This document shows positions 26,620-37,981 of a stretch of 64,000 nucleotides of DNA, piece by piece. The DNA is from Panax quinquefolius (lineage: Eukaryota > Streptophyta > Magnoliopsida > Apiales > Araliaceae), in NCBI GenBank assembly GCA_020205615.1, contig CM035165.1:91512005-91576004 (forward strand), written 5' to 3'. The translations under genes were made by a program, and so were the position numbers. The notes under the pieces are model-generated. The model did no database searches. It saw only the letters and a program-made list of their open reading frames with translations, and was not told the DNA's origin. The stretch's first letter is position 1; each line of letters begins with the position of its first letter.

Positions 26620-29060
26620 CTCGCAAATCGTCACAAATGGCTTCCTGACCACGAGCGGAGGTCCCCATACCTGTAACACCCATTCTTGTGGTTCCACGAA
26701 CCCTAATCTTCATGAGGGGATTTGAAGCCACGAATCCCAAACAGAAAACCAAAAAACCCCTCAGAATACTACAGAGAATGGAGGCGATTCTCGCGTGCAA
26801 CACTCCTTATCATGGCGAAATTTGAACTAAAGAGGGTTGAAACTCGGTTCCACATTAGGATACCCGTGCGGTCGAGGTACCCAGATTACGGGTGAAGATG
26901 TATCAAGCGGCTGAAGGATGGAATGGTAGTCCGGTGACCTTCTTGGAGAAGGGGTTCGTTTTTCCCTTCACGTCTTTATAGTGACTCTCTTGGGGTTTTT
27001 GGGTGTGGGATTTTCACTGTTGGTGCCAAATTCCTACATCCACATTCGGCATTCGTGGCCTTACATCGTGAATTGGGCGTCGAGCCCTCCACGGACTTCT
27101 TCTTCACTTGTATACAAGATAGTACAATCCGGGGAGAAGGGGTTGAGGCCCTCGGCAAGCATTCTCAGAAGTGCGGAGAAAAATTCGATGAGGCGTTACA
27201 TTGGTGAACACCCTTCGAGTAATAGGGATGGCACGAGAAATGGTTTTTTCGTCCAAAGGCCACGAGATTTCTTCTTTCTGAAGCTGGGCAGGTGACGAAA
27301 AAAATATCTGCTTGACTTTGGAGGCGATATCGAAGAGCGGGAAGTGGAAATGATGGAGCTATTTGACAACTTCCGAAGGAAGAGTGAAAAATCGGACTCC
27401 TCTCGAAGCGAGGCATGGTTATATGACCGTAAGTGTAAGTACTAGCTTATTTCATATATGTATATTTTTGAAAATATTCTATGATATATAATTTTAACAT
27501 AGAATTGTTTGATTTATCGATATCTTTGATCGAATGAGAGCTCTCCTTAGAAATAAAGGAGTTCGAAGATTTTTTATGCAGGAAGTCTTTGAAGCAATTG
27601 AGGCTACACCAAGAAAGCTACCCAAAGTAGATCGACACGAAATTCATACGGATGAATTTCAAGCGGAAAAGCAGTAGAAGAAGGTTCTCATACGGAAGAG
27701 ACCCTTCACCCTCGGCGAAGAGGAGAGCTACCGGAAAACCGAATTCGACCCCTCTTGTAACTCCTCTCGAACCCGCTTTGAAAGCAGAACCAACCTCAAA
27801 ACCATTCCTCGATCGAGGCGGTTTACTTGATCGTCTGATCGAAGAAATATACTTAGGATCAAAAATTAAAACAAAAATAACCCCTTTAGCGTCGAAGAGC
27901 TCGGGGTTCCTCGGTCTTGGTCGTTTCCACCCATTGTGCCCCACAGCAAATCTGAGATAGAAGAGGGCGGTGACCGGGGGCGAAGGATTCGGCGTTATCC
28001 GGGAAGAGAAGCGTACCCACGATAGCCATCCAAGTTCCGCCTCTGTTTGACACCCAAAGAACCCACTCCAAACAAATCCCAGAATTGAAACTATTCATGC
28101 GGACCTATACCTCCCGAGCGCCCATTTCTCTCACGAAAGGCGAGACCCCTCCCGACGGCCGGTCCTTGGTCAAAGTTATCATCGAGAAATTTGTGGGATC
28201 TCAAACCACATGGCCCGAGTTGATGCCAACTTTCCTTTTGACCTCTTGAACTTTCGTTAAGACTGTTGGCGACCACCAGGTTCGATGATCATACGGACGG
28301 AAATCTTCTCGACGAAGGAATGAGTTATTTAGCGAGGTAAATAACAATCACTTCTTCTCTATATCTCTATTTTCCTTTGATTATTTTAGGCGTTTGACTT
28401 GAATATTTTGAAAATGTAATGAGGCTAATCTTTGTCTTGAGACATTGCGTCAAGAGACACATAAATGGAGAAAGCCGAGGAAGATTTCATGCGACAAGAG
28501 ATAAATATCTTTGAAATCGACCTTGGGCCAGAAAAAAGCTGGTCGTGAAGATGCTTTTCATACCATCACGGTCTTGAGATAGAATTGGATCGGGCTAAGA
28601 TGGATTTGAAGACATCGATGATGAATTAAAGAGCCCTGAGGATGGGTTGGGCTGCGTCAAAAGCCGACCGACAAACTCTAACCAATCTGAATCTTTGGTT
28701 TGGTTGAAGAGAACTTACTCTGAAGGCGAAAAATGAGGAGTTTTCTTGATTGATCGAAGCTTAGTCTACTGACTTGGTGAAGTGAGGCGAGGATTGAAGA
28801 TGAAGCCTTGAAGGCGTAAGGCCAGCGTCACAAGCTCGCCGTAAAATAAAGGACCTTGAGGGCGAGGCCTGATTACATTGAAGAGCTCAGGAGCGATTGA
28901 GGCGAGTATAGGGATTCGGATGAACTTAATATTGAGATCGTGAAGGTTTATTCGGAGGATACGAGGATTTATCGAGGAGCGAGGAAAAAGAAAAGCTATC
29001 AATTTGCTCAATTTGGACTCGGCATTGCTCAATTAGATGATGAAGGTGGTGCCTGAATAT
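26620..29060 (+). pseudogene. Antisense accessory frame of the Tat element ('putative gypsy type transposon' family)
   Basis: On the strand opposite gag-pol, a frame from about 26900 reads MYQAAEGWNGSPVTFLEKGF, VFPFTS, a stop, then VTLLGFLGVGFSLLVPNSYI and VNWASSPPRTSSSLVY, later NGFFVQRPRDFFFLK. This order (F-P-x-x, LLxxLGVxxSQLxPNS, then FFV) resembles plant proteins annotated as 'putative gypsy type transposon' (Pfam Transposase_28), known as passengers of gypsy elements. Downstream, 27650-27960 is a basic frame (KRKSSRRRFSYGRDPSPSAK), and 28440-29040 is rich in Glu/Lys codons as expected for a C-terminal coiled coil. Internal stops and frameshifts are frequent. Function in the family is not established. 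Confidence 0.55.
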
Positions 29061-29460
29061 ATATCATGTTTTTTGGTTTTATGTAAATATTTAATTACTT
29101 TAAACTTTTCACATTCATGTAATTAATTTATAATTGACTTAAATGAAATGAGTATTTTATGTTTATTGAAAAATCTTTATTATGTCTTGATTATGACTTA
29201 CATTCGATCGGTTTCTTGTCGATAATTTAGTATCGATAAAATTTGAACTAATGAATTAAATATGGCATATATCGGTTGAATTATCTGATAAAGTGAATTG
29301 AATTTTACGGACGAGATTGACTTAAGTGAACTAAATAAACTGAACTCGACACTTAAACAAAATAAATAACTTATACTCGTGATGCAGAAGAGTGAGATCG
29401 GTCGTATCTGACGTAAATTTGGACGACAAATAGATAAGAACCAAGATATAAGGATTAATA

Positions 29461-29815
29461 GTGACCATTGACTTACCATAAGAGATAAGATCGATATAGG
29501 ACTGAAAAGGAATGGGGGAGTCTACCATCGAATGGACCGTCGGATGAAATAGGTGAGTCCTACCGTACCTCCTTAGGACCACCTGGGGCTAGTGACGAAT
29601 GTCGTGACGAATAGGACCGATGACCGGTGACCATTGACTTACCACCCGGATAAGATCGATATAGGACCAAAAGGACACAGGGCTACCATCGAATGGCGGT
29701 GAGTCCTACCATACCTCCTTACATAGTGACCGTGGATGAATACCGTGACCACTTGACCACTTACATCGGACATGAATAGGATCGATGACCGTGACCATTG
29801 ACTTTGGTGGAAAAG
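29461..29815. repeat. Tandem repeat of about 165 bp inside the Tat element
   Basis: Units at 29461-29626 and 29627-29790, plus the start of a third at 29791, each beginning gtgaccattgactt and containing 'taagatcgatatagga', 'ctaccatcgaatgg' and 'gtgagtcctacc'. It lies between the antisense frame and integrase. Confidence 0.85.
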
Positions 29816-30129
29816 TGATCTTTATTAATATCGAACAATAGGACCCGGTGTAATTTGTGGAAAAGTGACTTCGATAAAGTGGCTTAATCTTCATTGAAAA
29901 TAATTCATTGAAAATACTTAGAAAGATGCCAAGTATTCTTGATCTCGGAACCATCGAAGTGCCTTTAATCGATAAGTACACGGCTTTGGTACTTGATTAC
30001 TTCATATAGCCCTTCCCGATTCGGCATTAGCTTTCCGTGTTTTGAGGTGTAGAAGCTTGGCTTCTCTAAAACGAAGTCTCCACTTGAATCTACGAAGTTT
30101 AGCGCCTTTGTTATAATGTTTGGCCACCC

Positions 30130-31060
30130 TTCGCCGTTGATAAGCGACCGATTTGATTAAAGCTTCCTCTCGACTTCGTCTAACGAGTCCAAGTTAGCTT
30201 CGATCCTTCATCGTTGTAGATTTCTTTGAATTGACTTACGAAGACTTGGAGATCCGATTTCATTGGGACTAAGGCATCGATACCATAGGCCAATCGGAAG
30301 GGCGAATCCGTAGTAGTCCTTGGTGTAGTTCGGTATGCCCACAAAGACGCTTCAATGATTCTTACGGCCATCTCCCTTAGCTTCATCAATCTACGCTTGA
30401 TTAGTTTCGTGACGTCTGTTGGTTACCTCGACTTGCCCATTCGATTGTGGATGAGCCACGAAGTCTTCTTGTCTTTGAATCCCCAAATCGTTCAAAAATT
30501 CTTCAAATTTTGAACCTCTGACTGGCGTCCATTGTCAGATATCAATACCTTAGGGATCCGGCGAAACACCACAGACTCCTTTATAAACTTTAAGCACTCT
30601 GCTTACATTATCGATAGAAGTGGTTTTGCCTCTACCCACTTAGTCGTATAATCGATAAGAACTATAATGAAGCTAACGACCTTTAGCTTTAGGTAATGGT
30701 CCCGATATATCCACCCCCAGACAAATGAAGGGTATAGGAGATAGAATCGAGTATAACTCTTCTTAGGTGGGCGATAATGAGAACCGGACTATTAGTGGCA
30801 TTTTCGCATTTCTTGGCGTACTCTGTAGCTTCTTTGAAAATTGTGACGATAGTAACCTTGTCGAAGTACTTTATGTGCAAAGACTTGGCGACCATATGAT
30901 CACCGTAAATCCTTCATGAACTTCCCGAAGAGCATACTCGGCCGGACGGAGCCAAACATTTCAATAATGGTGAGGAAAATGCCGATCGATAGAGATCCCG
31001 TCGATAAGACTAAAATTAGTACTCTTGTACTTGATCTTCTTTGCTAACATTTGATCAGAA
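30130..31060 (-). pseudogene. Integrase remnant of the Tat element
   Basis: The minus strand at 30180-30389 reads LREMAVRIIEASLWAYRTTP, then TDSPFRLAYGIDALVP. This is the conserved LWAYRTTPR...TPFxLAYGxEA(V)P block at the C-terminal side of gypsy integrases. The segment at 30689-30895 (KYFDKVTIVTIFKEATEYAK) corresponds to the core region. The catalytic D,D,E set cannot be read in one frame. Non-functional. Confidence 0.75.
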
Positions 31061-31499
31061 GGAAGGAAGGACGCCATCGCGAATACTCGATGTGGGGGTC
31101 ATCCAGCGGTTTGTTCGATCGATACACAACCTGACTTCGTCTTTGAACACTTTCATTTCTTTGTAAAATTTCCAAATACACCGATCCATGAAAGACATAC
31201 GCATCTGTAGTGGCTAGTTTCGACAATCATCGGCGATAGAATTGTCATTGCGCTCTATATTCACGAAACTTCGTGCAAGCGAAAAATTGAAGTTGGTTTC
31301 TTAATTACGCCGGATATTTGATCATTCGGGTTCCACGAGCCATAATCTCCGGCAATTTGTTTAACGACCAAGCGAGAATCACTATAGATAATTAATTGTT
31401 GGACTTGAGACTCTTTGCTAATCGGACACTGCTTAACAAACCATTACTCGACTTCATTGTTCGTTGCTTTAAACCCGAATCGACTATCTTTGGACTTTG

Positions 31500-33400
31500 A
31501 ATCATACGGGCTTATTAAAATAATTCTGCTCCTTACTTGATCGTCGTAGAGGATCCATACGCATCTGACGTCACGCCCGACCTATTTGAAGAAGCGGCCT
31601 TTGCTTTCGATTAGAAGATTGACTTAGGTAACTCGCATACGCTTGATGAGCGAGCATTCTACCATAAAAGTCGGCCGGGGCTTGGGCTTTGATGGCGATT
31701 CGGGGATGATACTCGATAAAAAAAGCGGGATAACTCCATAGTCCGTGCTGCTTTGATGCGAGACCTCTGGTTTGCCCATCACCTTCTTGATGGGCGATCC
31801 GTGTAGATGACAGAGTCGACCTTGAAAATCTTGCCGAAGCTTTCTCTTGGCAATTATTAAAGCAAAGGCAAATTTCGATGTTTGGATACGGTTTGACATC
31901 TCGTGGGGCGTGGGTGACGTAATAGGCAGGATCTTTGCTTCCAGCGATCTCCGAACCAAAATTGCTCCAGCTCGCTAAGGAACTTGCCATGAAGATACAA
32001 ATATAAAGTCTCTATTTGGGACGGGCTTTACCAATAAAGGGTAGAAGGCGAATCGTCTTTATACCTTGGAAAGCGTCTTCACATTCGGAAGTCGGCTGGG
32101 GCGTCTTCGCATTCTTGGTCCCTTTAATGTGTCGAAAGAAAAGAAGACATCTCTCTCTGCAGATTTGGCGGCGAACCTCCTTAAAGCCGCATCCTATCTA
32201 CCGGGTCGAATTTGAGCGTCTTTGAATGACCGAGAGTCTTCATGTCAAGGATGGCTGGATCTTCTGCGGATTGGCCTCGATACCCCTTTCGATGGTGACC
32301 GGATAACCCGAAACTTTCCGGCACAAGTAGAAAGTACATTTGGTGGGTTAAGCCTTAATTAGCGATAATGAATAGTTTGAAAGCACTCCTCCGGATCGTC
32401 CAAATGCTTACGAATCTGCATACTCTTCACGATCATGTCATCTACATAAACCTCCATGTTCCTCCCCACAAATTTGCTCGAATATGAAGTTCATCATCCT
32501 TTGGTAGGTAGCTCGGCGATTAATGAAGCCAAAAGTCATTTTTGTATGCATACACCGAGCGATTGTGTAATAAATATTATTTTGGAATGTCTTCTTTGCA
32601 TGGATATTTGATGATAACACGAAAAGCATCCATAAAACTTAGTAATCATACCAAAGTGGCATCGATGAAATTTGATCGATATGAGGCGGGAGGATAAAGT
32701 CCTTGGACGGGCTTTGTTGAGGTCGGTGTAGTCGATGCGGACGCCACTTTCCATTATGCTTACGCAATCAATACTACATTGCTATCCACTCGGGGTAATC
32801 AATCTACGTAGATGAAGTCGTGACCGACAATTTATGCAACCTCTTCATCGATGATCTTCGACGCTCTGGAGCAAATATCCGCCTCTTACGACGTAACCGG
32901 CCTCTTGAAGGATCTATCTCTCGACTTATGCTCAAAGAACCTTTCCCATTAACTCGGGCATGTCTTGTGGCTCCCATGCAAAAATATCAACATAACATCG
33001 CAAGAGTTCCATAAGATGTGTCCAGAAGAGGTTTGGTAGACTGAACCAATCCTCATTTGTCTTGTCCGGCTTTAGGCGACCGACTCGATCTCTTCTCGTC
33101 CCCCCCCCAGGGATTACAAGGTTACGAGGCTGCTCTCGGTGAAGGGTTCGATCTCGATTGCCATCGTCTTTTTACATTTTACTAACCCCATTCCGGACGA
33201 AATAATGAGTTTCGATAACATCGTAGGGCAGTCTAAATCACCCATCACTTCACCTACTCCGTGCTTTGTGGGGAATTTGATTTTGAAATGTGGGATGGAA
33301 GTCGCGACTTGAAGAATTTGTCGATGTAGAGTCTTCCCAAAATGGCGTTGTGGTAGAATCCACATACACTGACATAAAATTCTGAGTTATCTCCACACCG
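31500..33400 (-). pseudogene. Reverse transcriptase and RNase H remnant of the Tat element
   Basis: Minus-strand pieces in order: 33114-33365 (IPHFKIKFPTKHGVGEVMGD, the segment that precedes RT in Tat elements); 32536-32754 (VRIDYTDLNKARP, then the SGYHQI-like FSCYHQISM); 32438-32629 (FGFINRRATYQRMMNFIFEQ, the segment just before the YVDD box); and 31571-31990 (RNase H region with YYVTHAP and PRIAIKAQAPADF). Each piece is in a different frame, with stops between. Confidence 0.78.
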
Positions 33401-33899
33401 AGGGGTAGTCTTAGAAGATAATGAGGAGTTGATAGTGCACTGCTACTTTATTTAGGTCGTTCTTAGAAGCCGTATAGAGAGCCTCTGTCGACCTCCATTT
33501 TGTGCCCATCGAGATGCATCCTCGAAAAGCATGGGCATAAAGAATGTCCATAGAAGATCCATTATCTACCATCATGCGTTTCGTCCATCGAGCCTATTTT
33601 TACTTTGTGATCACCAATGCCCCTTCATGCGGTTCGATGGGCTCCGAAGGATAATCCGCATCCGTAAATGATATAACGGTTCCTGGAAAAGGCTGTCGAT
33701 CTTGAGTAGCATCACATCGACACGGTTGAATCAAGATAAGACCTCCTCTTTTTCCCTACTAACTTCCCAACAGACCCACCAGTTATTACATCAACAACTT
33801 GCCTTGGTGGTGGTGTTGGAGCATTTTGAATAGGCGGTACTTGAACCGTTTGAGCGATCTGATTGACAACTTAGCGACCACAGCGGTCCTTCTCACCAC

Positions 33900-35720
33900 A
33901 TATTGAATCAAGAAGCCGCTTTTAATCTTACTCTCTACAAAATCCTTTAAATTACAACACTTTCATTAGTGTCGTGACCGGTGACTTGATGATAACCACA
34001 ATATTTGCGAGGGTTCTAAGTGTCCGTTTTGTAATTATCACGAGGTGGTTCAAAAAGAAATTTGGTTTCGATTTGATCCAAAATTATCGATCTTTACGTA
34101 TTCATTTGGGTGTAAACCTTATTAACCTTCGGGGTAAAGCAGTGTACGATTCACGCCTTGTCGCCATGAGTTACCGTACTTCTTTGAACTACCTTCTGCC
34201 CCTTGGTTGTACCCTCCCCCTCTTCTTTGATCAACATCAGTCTTGGGAATATCTACCTCCTTTAATTGGCTCAAAGAAGGATTTTTCAAACTATTCATAG
34301 CCTCTTCTACAACAATATAGCCCTCTGCCTTATCGAATGCTTCTGCTTTGAAGCTTTTCGGATGGTGAAACATCAATTTCTTTACCAACTTCTCCGATTT
34401 AACGGATCTAGCCCATTACGGAACAAACCAATGACTTGAAGATCATTAAGATCGGACACTGTCCAAAGCCGCTTCCCTAAACCTCTTTACATATTGGCTA
34501 AGAGATTCATTGGTAAGCTATGGGGGACTGTCTGTGCTAAAGAGCTGTAAGCTTTCCCTTCTTCGGTTGCTTTCAAAGCGTGCATGGAACTTATCACAAA
34601 GTTCGGTCCACGAGGAGATAGAATCCGATGGTAAAGTCCCCATCCTTTGTCTGGCGTCTTTTCTCAAAGTAGTGACAAAAGTGTGACACTTAGCGACATC
34701 GATCAAAAAGTCGTAGTAATCCATTAGTCGATTGAGCGCTTGACTATGATCATAAGGATCTCTCGACCCATCATAGCTTTCCATACGAGGCAACTTTTGG
34801 TAACATCGCCTTCTCCTTGAGAATATCGAGGAGGAAAAAGGGCGCCTTCTTTCGTAAGTATCCTTCTCTGTTGGACCTCGGCCGATTGTTTTCGGAGTTC
34901 TTTCAATTCCGCACCAAAAATCAACACGCCGGGTTGTGATGAGATCTCCTTCTCTGGCGACGTTAGGCCTTGGAATGGATCGACCTTTCCTGCCGATCTC
35001 ATCGCCCTTGCGGGACTTCTTGATTTACTAGGTCGTGCAATCTCATCCTCATGATGAGAAGCGGTTGTGACGGTATTCTCCTCTTGGATTTACGGCACAA
35101 TTTCTTTCGACACGCTTCTTCGTCTTTCATCGTCGCGATGAATTGATCCCTGACCGTCGGTGCCTTCTTGAAGCCAAAGGTGTTACGCTTCTCGATCTCC
35201 TCTACTGCGAGAATGATCCCTGAACACACGTCGTAGAATGTTCCGGCTCCTTACCCTTCCGGCGGGGTACCTCCTTATACTACTCCGTCTTCCGGAATGA
35301 ATATGGCTAGATGCTTCGTCCCTCAACTCATTCACCCAAAGCATCTCGTTAATTTATATCTTCCCTTTGTTTCAACAGAACCTCAAAGCCTTATACGCTT
35401 TCGTCGCCGTCCTGCATGACTTGGTAGCTCTGTCTTCTTGACCACTTTGGCGATGAGTCCCTGGTCGTGAACCTTCTACCCGTTCTTGATGGGGATCACG
35501 CCCCTTATATCGTTGAAAACTAACTTTAGTTTGACTCCACCGTGGATCTTGGACGAATTTCTTCCGAGTTGTGCTTAGAAGCCGTGCTCTCTCACGAGCA
35601 CTTTTAGAAGGACCTAAGCGATCCTTTATTGAAATCTGGCGTTGATGAACTAATGACCATCGCCACGCCTTAGGTGTACCATCTCTACTCATCATCATCT
35701 TCGAAGTAAATTTAAACAAT
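33900..35720 (-). pseudogene. Gag remnant of the Tat element
   Basis: 34518-34793 reads MPRMESYDGSRDPYDHSQAL, a short variable stretch, then SISSWTELCDKFHARF, the plant retrotransposon gag domain (P-x-x-E-x-Y-D-G-x-x-D-P-x-D-H). Downstream, 34122-34388 is its C-terminal part. At about 33970-34015 an RKYCGYHQVTGHDTNE-like stretch matches the C-x-x-H-x-x-x-GH-x-T motif near the gag-protease border of Tat elements. Frameshifts separate all three. Confidence 0.78.
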
Positions 35721-35754
35721 TGTGATTGAAAAAGGGCCTCCTTCTAGCGCTTGA

Positions 35755-36423
35755 TGTTAACGTCAAGATCTTTTATCGCGTCAATCACGTAAAAGCGTCC
35801 ACGATCCCGCAGCGTAAACACAATAAACACCACAAGAAGCGGCGGTTCCGTTCGGGGATAGCTTCGAGCGTGAGTCGATATATGAATTCGCGAGGTTTAT
35901 CGAAAGCGAATTTATATCGCTGCAAGTGTATAGAGATCGAGAAAAATGATAATTCTACGTGTATGTGATTACGAATGATGAAGTGTATGAAAGCGTCATC
36001 TCTTGGTGAAGACTTCCTGCTAAGTTATACCTTCTTTGTCAACGAATTCTGCCACCCACTACTACTACGACACACCCCCTTTTTCTCATGGGTCTGAAAT
36101 TGCGTATAGTTTATCCATCGCCTTTGCACAGTCTGTTATTATTCTACTGGTAAATAGATTTGATGATCCATCCACATTAATGCGTGGCGGGTTATTTAGT
36201 CGGCCACGCGTTTTTTCATCATTACAAGTCAAAGATGTAGATATTAAAATGTCAAAAAGGATTGATCCAATTGGCTAAAAGGCAGGTCTTATAGTTTGAA
36301 ATGAAAATAATATGATGGTAGGGCTTAATGACTTTCATGGATTCGAATAATAAAAGCCGATAGAATAATTAAAGAATAAAGCGTCTGGCAATTACCAAAG
36401 AGATAAAATATCATGACCCAACA
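35755..36423 (-). repeat. 5' LTR of the Tat element
   Basis: 669 bases, TGTTAACG to gacccaaca, direct copy of 25612-26276. The candidate primer-binding site lies at about 35735-35754 on its left edge. Confidence 0.92.
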
Positions 36424-36671
36424 CCCCATAAATCCTTCTTCCCTAAACTATTCTCCACCAAAATCAACTCTTCCCAATATTCATCAGACTCTGAAAACTC
36501 AGATTTCAAAGAAGAAAACCCAAGAACAACATTATCAACAACAAAAGGAATCAACAAATTCAAGCTCCCTCCACCTTACGATCCGTTTAACAAGAAACCC
36601 TTAATCGAAGAACCCCAAACATCTAGACCACAAATCCAAATCCAAAATAATTCGAAATCAAAAATCTGAAA

Positions 36672-37162
36672 CTCATCAAAATCAAAGCAACCAAGTTCTA
36701 AAATTCCAACAACCCAGATCTGTAGCCGGAAGTAGCCGAAATCCAAATCTAATTCAATATCTTTTTCACCACAAATCCAAATTAAATGTATTTATTTATA
36801 TTAAAAACAACCATTACTCTTCTCCTCCATCTTTAGTCAAATTTCAGATCCCAGGGATATAGGTTGGGTCTTCTTTTTCTGCAACTTTGTGGAGGCAGCG
36901 ATGGAGAGGGAAGGGAAATCAGCAACGCCGCCGTGGAGTGGTTGTTTGCGTCGGCAATTTCATTCTTGTGCTGATGAATTGAAGGAGTTCTTCTTCGTGA
37001 TCTTCGGATTTGTGTTACGGAATTTGGAGATGAGGAACTCTGTGTTACTGAATATGGGTTTGGGAAATGTGTTACGGAATTTGGAGATGATTGATGAGGA
37101 AGTCTGTGTTTCTGTGTCACTGAGTTGGTGACATTTAGGATTTTTAAGAAAAAAAGAGAGAG

Positions 37163-37203
<41 letters not shown>

Positions 37204-37814
37204 TGATGTTTGAAGGATTTGTTGATGAATAATTTTAAAAAAAGTACTCAAATTCAAAATTTATTCAAGTTTCTCTTATTTTAATAATATATGTAATATA
37301 TCTGAATATAATAAAAGATAAATTTGTTTAAAAAATTATTAATAATTTTTATTATTAATGTTGAAGGTATTATGACAAAATTAGTAATATAACATGTAGA
37401 CATTTATATGTTATATTACTAATTTTAGTTTTATCAGAAGAGATTAATAAAATTAATGAATTTAGTGATTTATTTAAACTAAAAGAAAATTACATAATTA
37501 CATATTTATGTGTAATTTATATAATTTATTTAAAATTGTACCATATTGGAAAAAATATTTGTATGTTATAATATCAAAGTTTATCATACCAAACAAATAT
37601 TAATGATTAAAATAAATTATAAAATTTTATTTTTATTGTACTTTTATTTTGAATGAATTATTTTATTTATTTGATTTTCATTAATTTAACATTAAATTTA
37701 TAAGAGTTTCCATCTAGGCATGTTAGAAAGAAAAATGTGTGACATGTAAATTTTCTCTCTCTCACATGGCATCTCAAGTAATTTTTTCGTCCAAAGTCAA
37801 ACAATTTAACAGAA
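36672..37814. other. Right interior of the TIR element, with an (AAT)n tract
   Basis: 36889-37131 is an open + strand frame containing a repeated unit (gtgttacggaatttggagatga near 37012 and 37070); I do not recognise it. A trinucleotide (taa)n run lies at 37163-37203. The rest is AT-rich and non-coding. Confidence 0.5.
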
Positions 37815-37981
37815 TTAGTAACGGTTTGTAAAAAAATTGTAATTCAGTGAGTCGAATGTAAAAAAATCAGTTTAATAATGTATTTGTAAACCGACCCCTA
37901 GTAGAATGAGGAAATATGTATTTAACCCTCATTTTAGGTGTTGTATTTGAATAAAAATCACTGTTAAGTTCATCTTCATAA

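Larger units (their letters stand above)
25612..36423 (-). mobile_element. Tat-type Ty3/gypsy LTR retrotransposon, degenerate
   Basis: Two direct LTRs (25612-26276 and 35755-36423), each TG...CA, flanked by the 5-base duplication CCCCA (25607-25611 and 36424-36428). Coding runs on the minus strand in the order gag, protease region, RT, RNase H, integrase. There is a 3.8 kb stretch between integrase and the 3' LTR that carries an antisense frame, an arrangement typical of the Tat lineage. The candidate primer site just inside the right LTR reads gcgctagaaggaggc on the minus strand; a purine-rich candidate tract (ctaggggcaa) abuts the left LTR. The LTRs differ by many small indels and the frames are heavily broken, so it is old, or the sequence is error-rich. 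Confidence 0.9.
25442..36671 (+). pseudogene. Captured N-terminal coding segment, possibly PPR-like, split by a retrotransposon
   Basis: With the inserted retrotransposon (25612-36423 plus one CCCCA copy) set aside, 25442-25611 joins 36429-36671 in one open frame of about 137 codons. It begins SRSSSSIFSKLPSSFSLLKH, a Ser/Arg/Leu-rich stretch like a mitochondrial or plastid transit peptide. It continues through Pro- and Ser-rich sequence and ends near INKFKLPPPYDPFNKKPLIE. The PPPYDPF-type motif after a transit peptide recalls small plant pentatricopeptide-repeat proteins, but no PPR repeat is present. There is no ATG in this frame at its start; the ATG at 25443 is in another frame. I infer a captured fragment of a host gene; family assignment is tentative. 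Confidence 0.4.
25140..37930. mobile_element. TIR transposon with captured coding segment, split by a Tat retrotransposon
   Basis: The left end starts GGGTTAAATACAT; the right end, reverse-complemented, starts GAGGGTTAAATACAT. The terminal inverted repeats can be followed for about 110 bases with scattered mismatches (shared CGGTTTACAAATACATT). The flanks carry an exact 8-base direct repeat, attttagg (25132-25139, 37931-37938); one further base mismatches. An 8-base duplication fits hAT; 9 with one mismatch fits Mutator-like elements, whose plant TIRs often look like this. Without the inserted retrotransposon it is about 2 kb and has no transposase, so it is non-autonomous. It carries a protein-like open frame, which suggests a Pack-type element. 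Confidence 0.72.
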
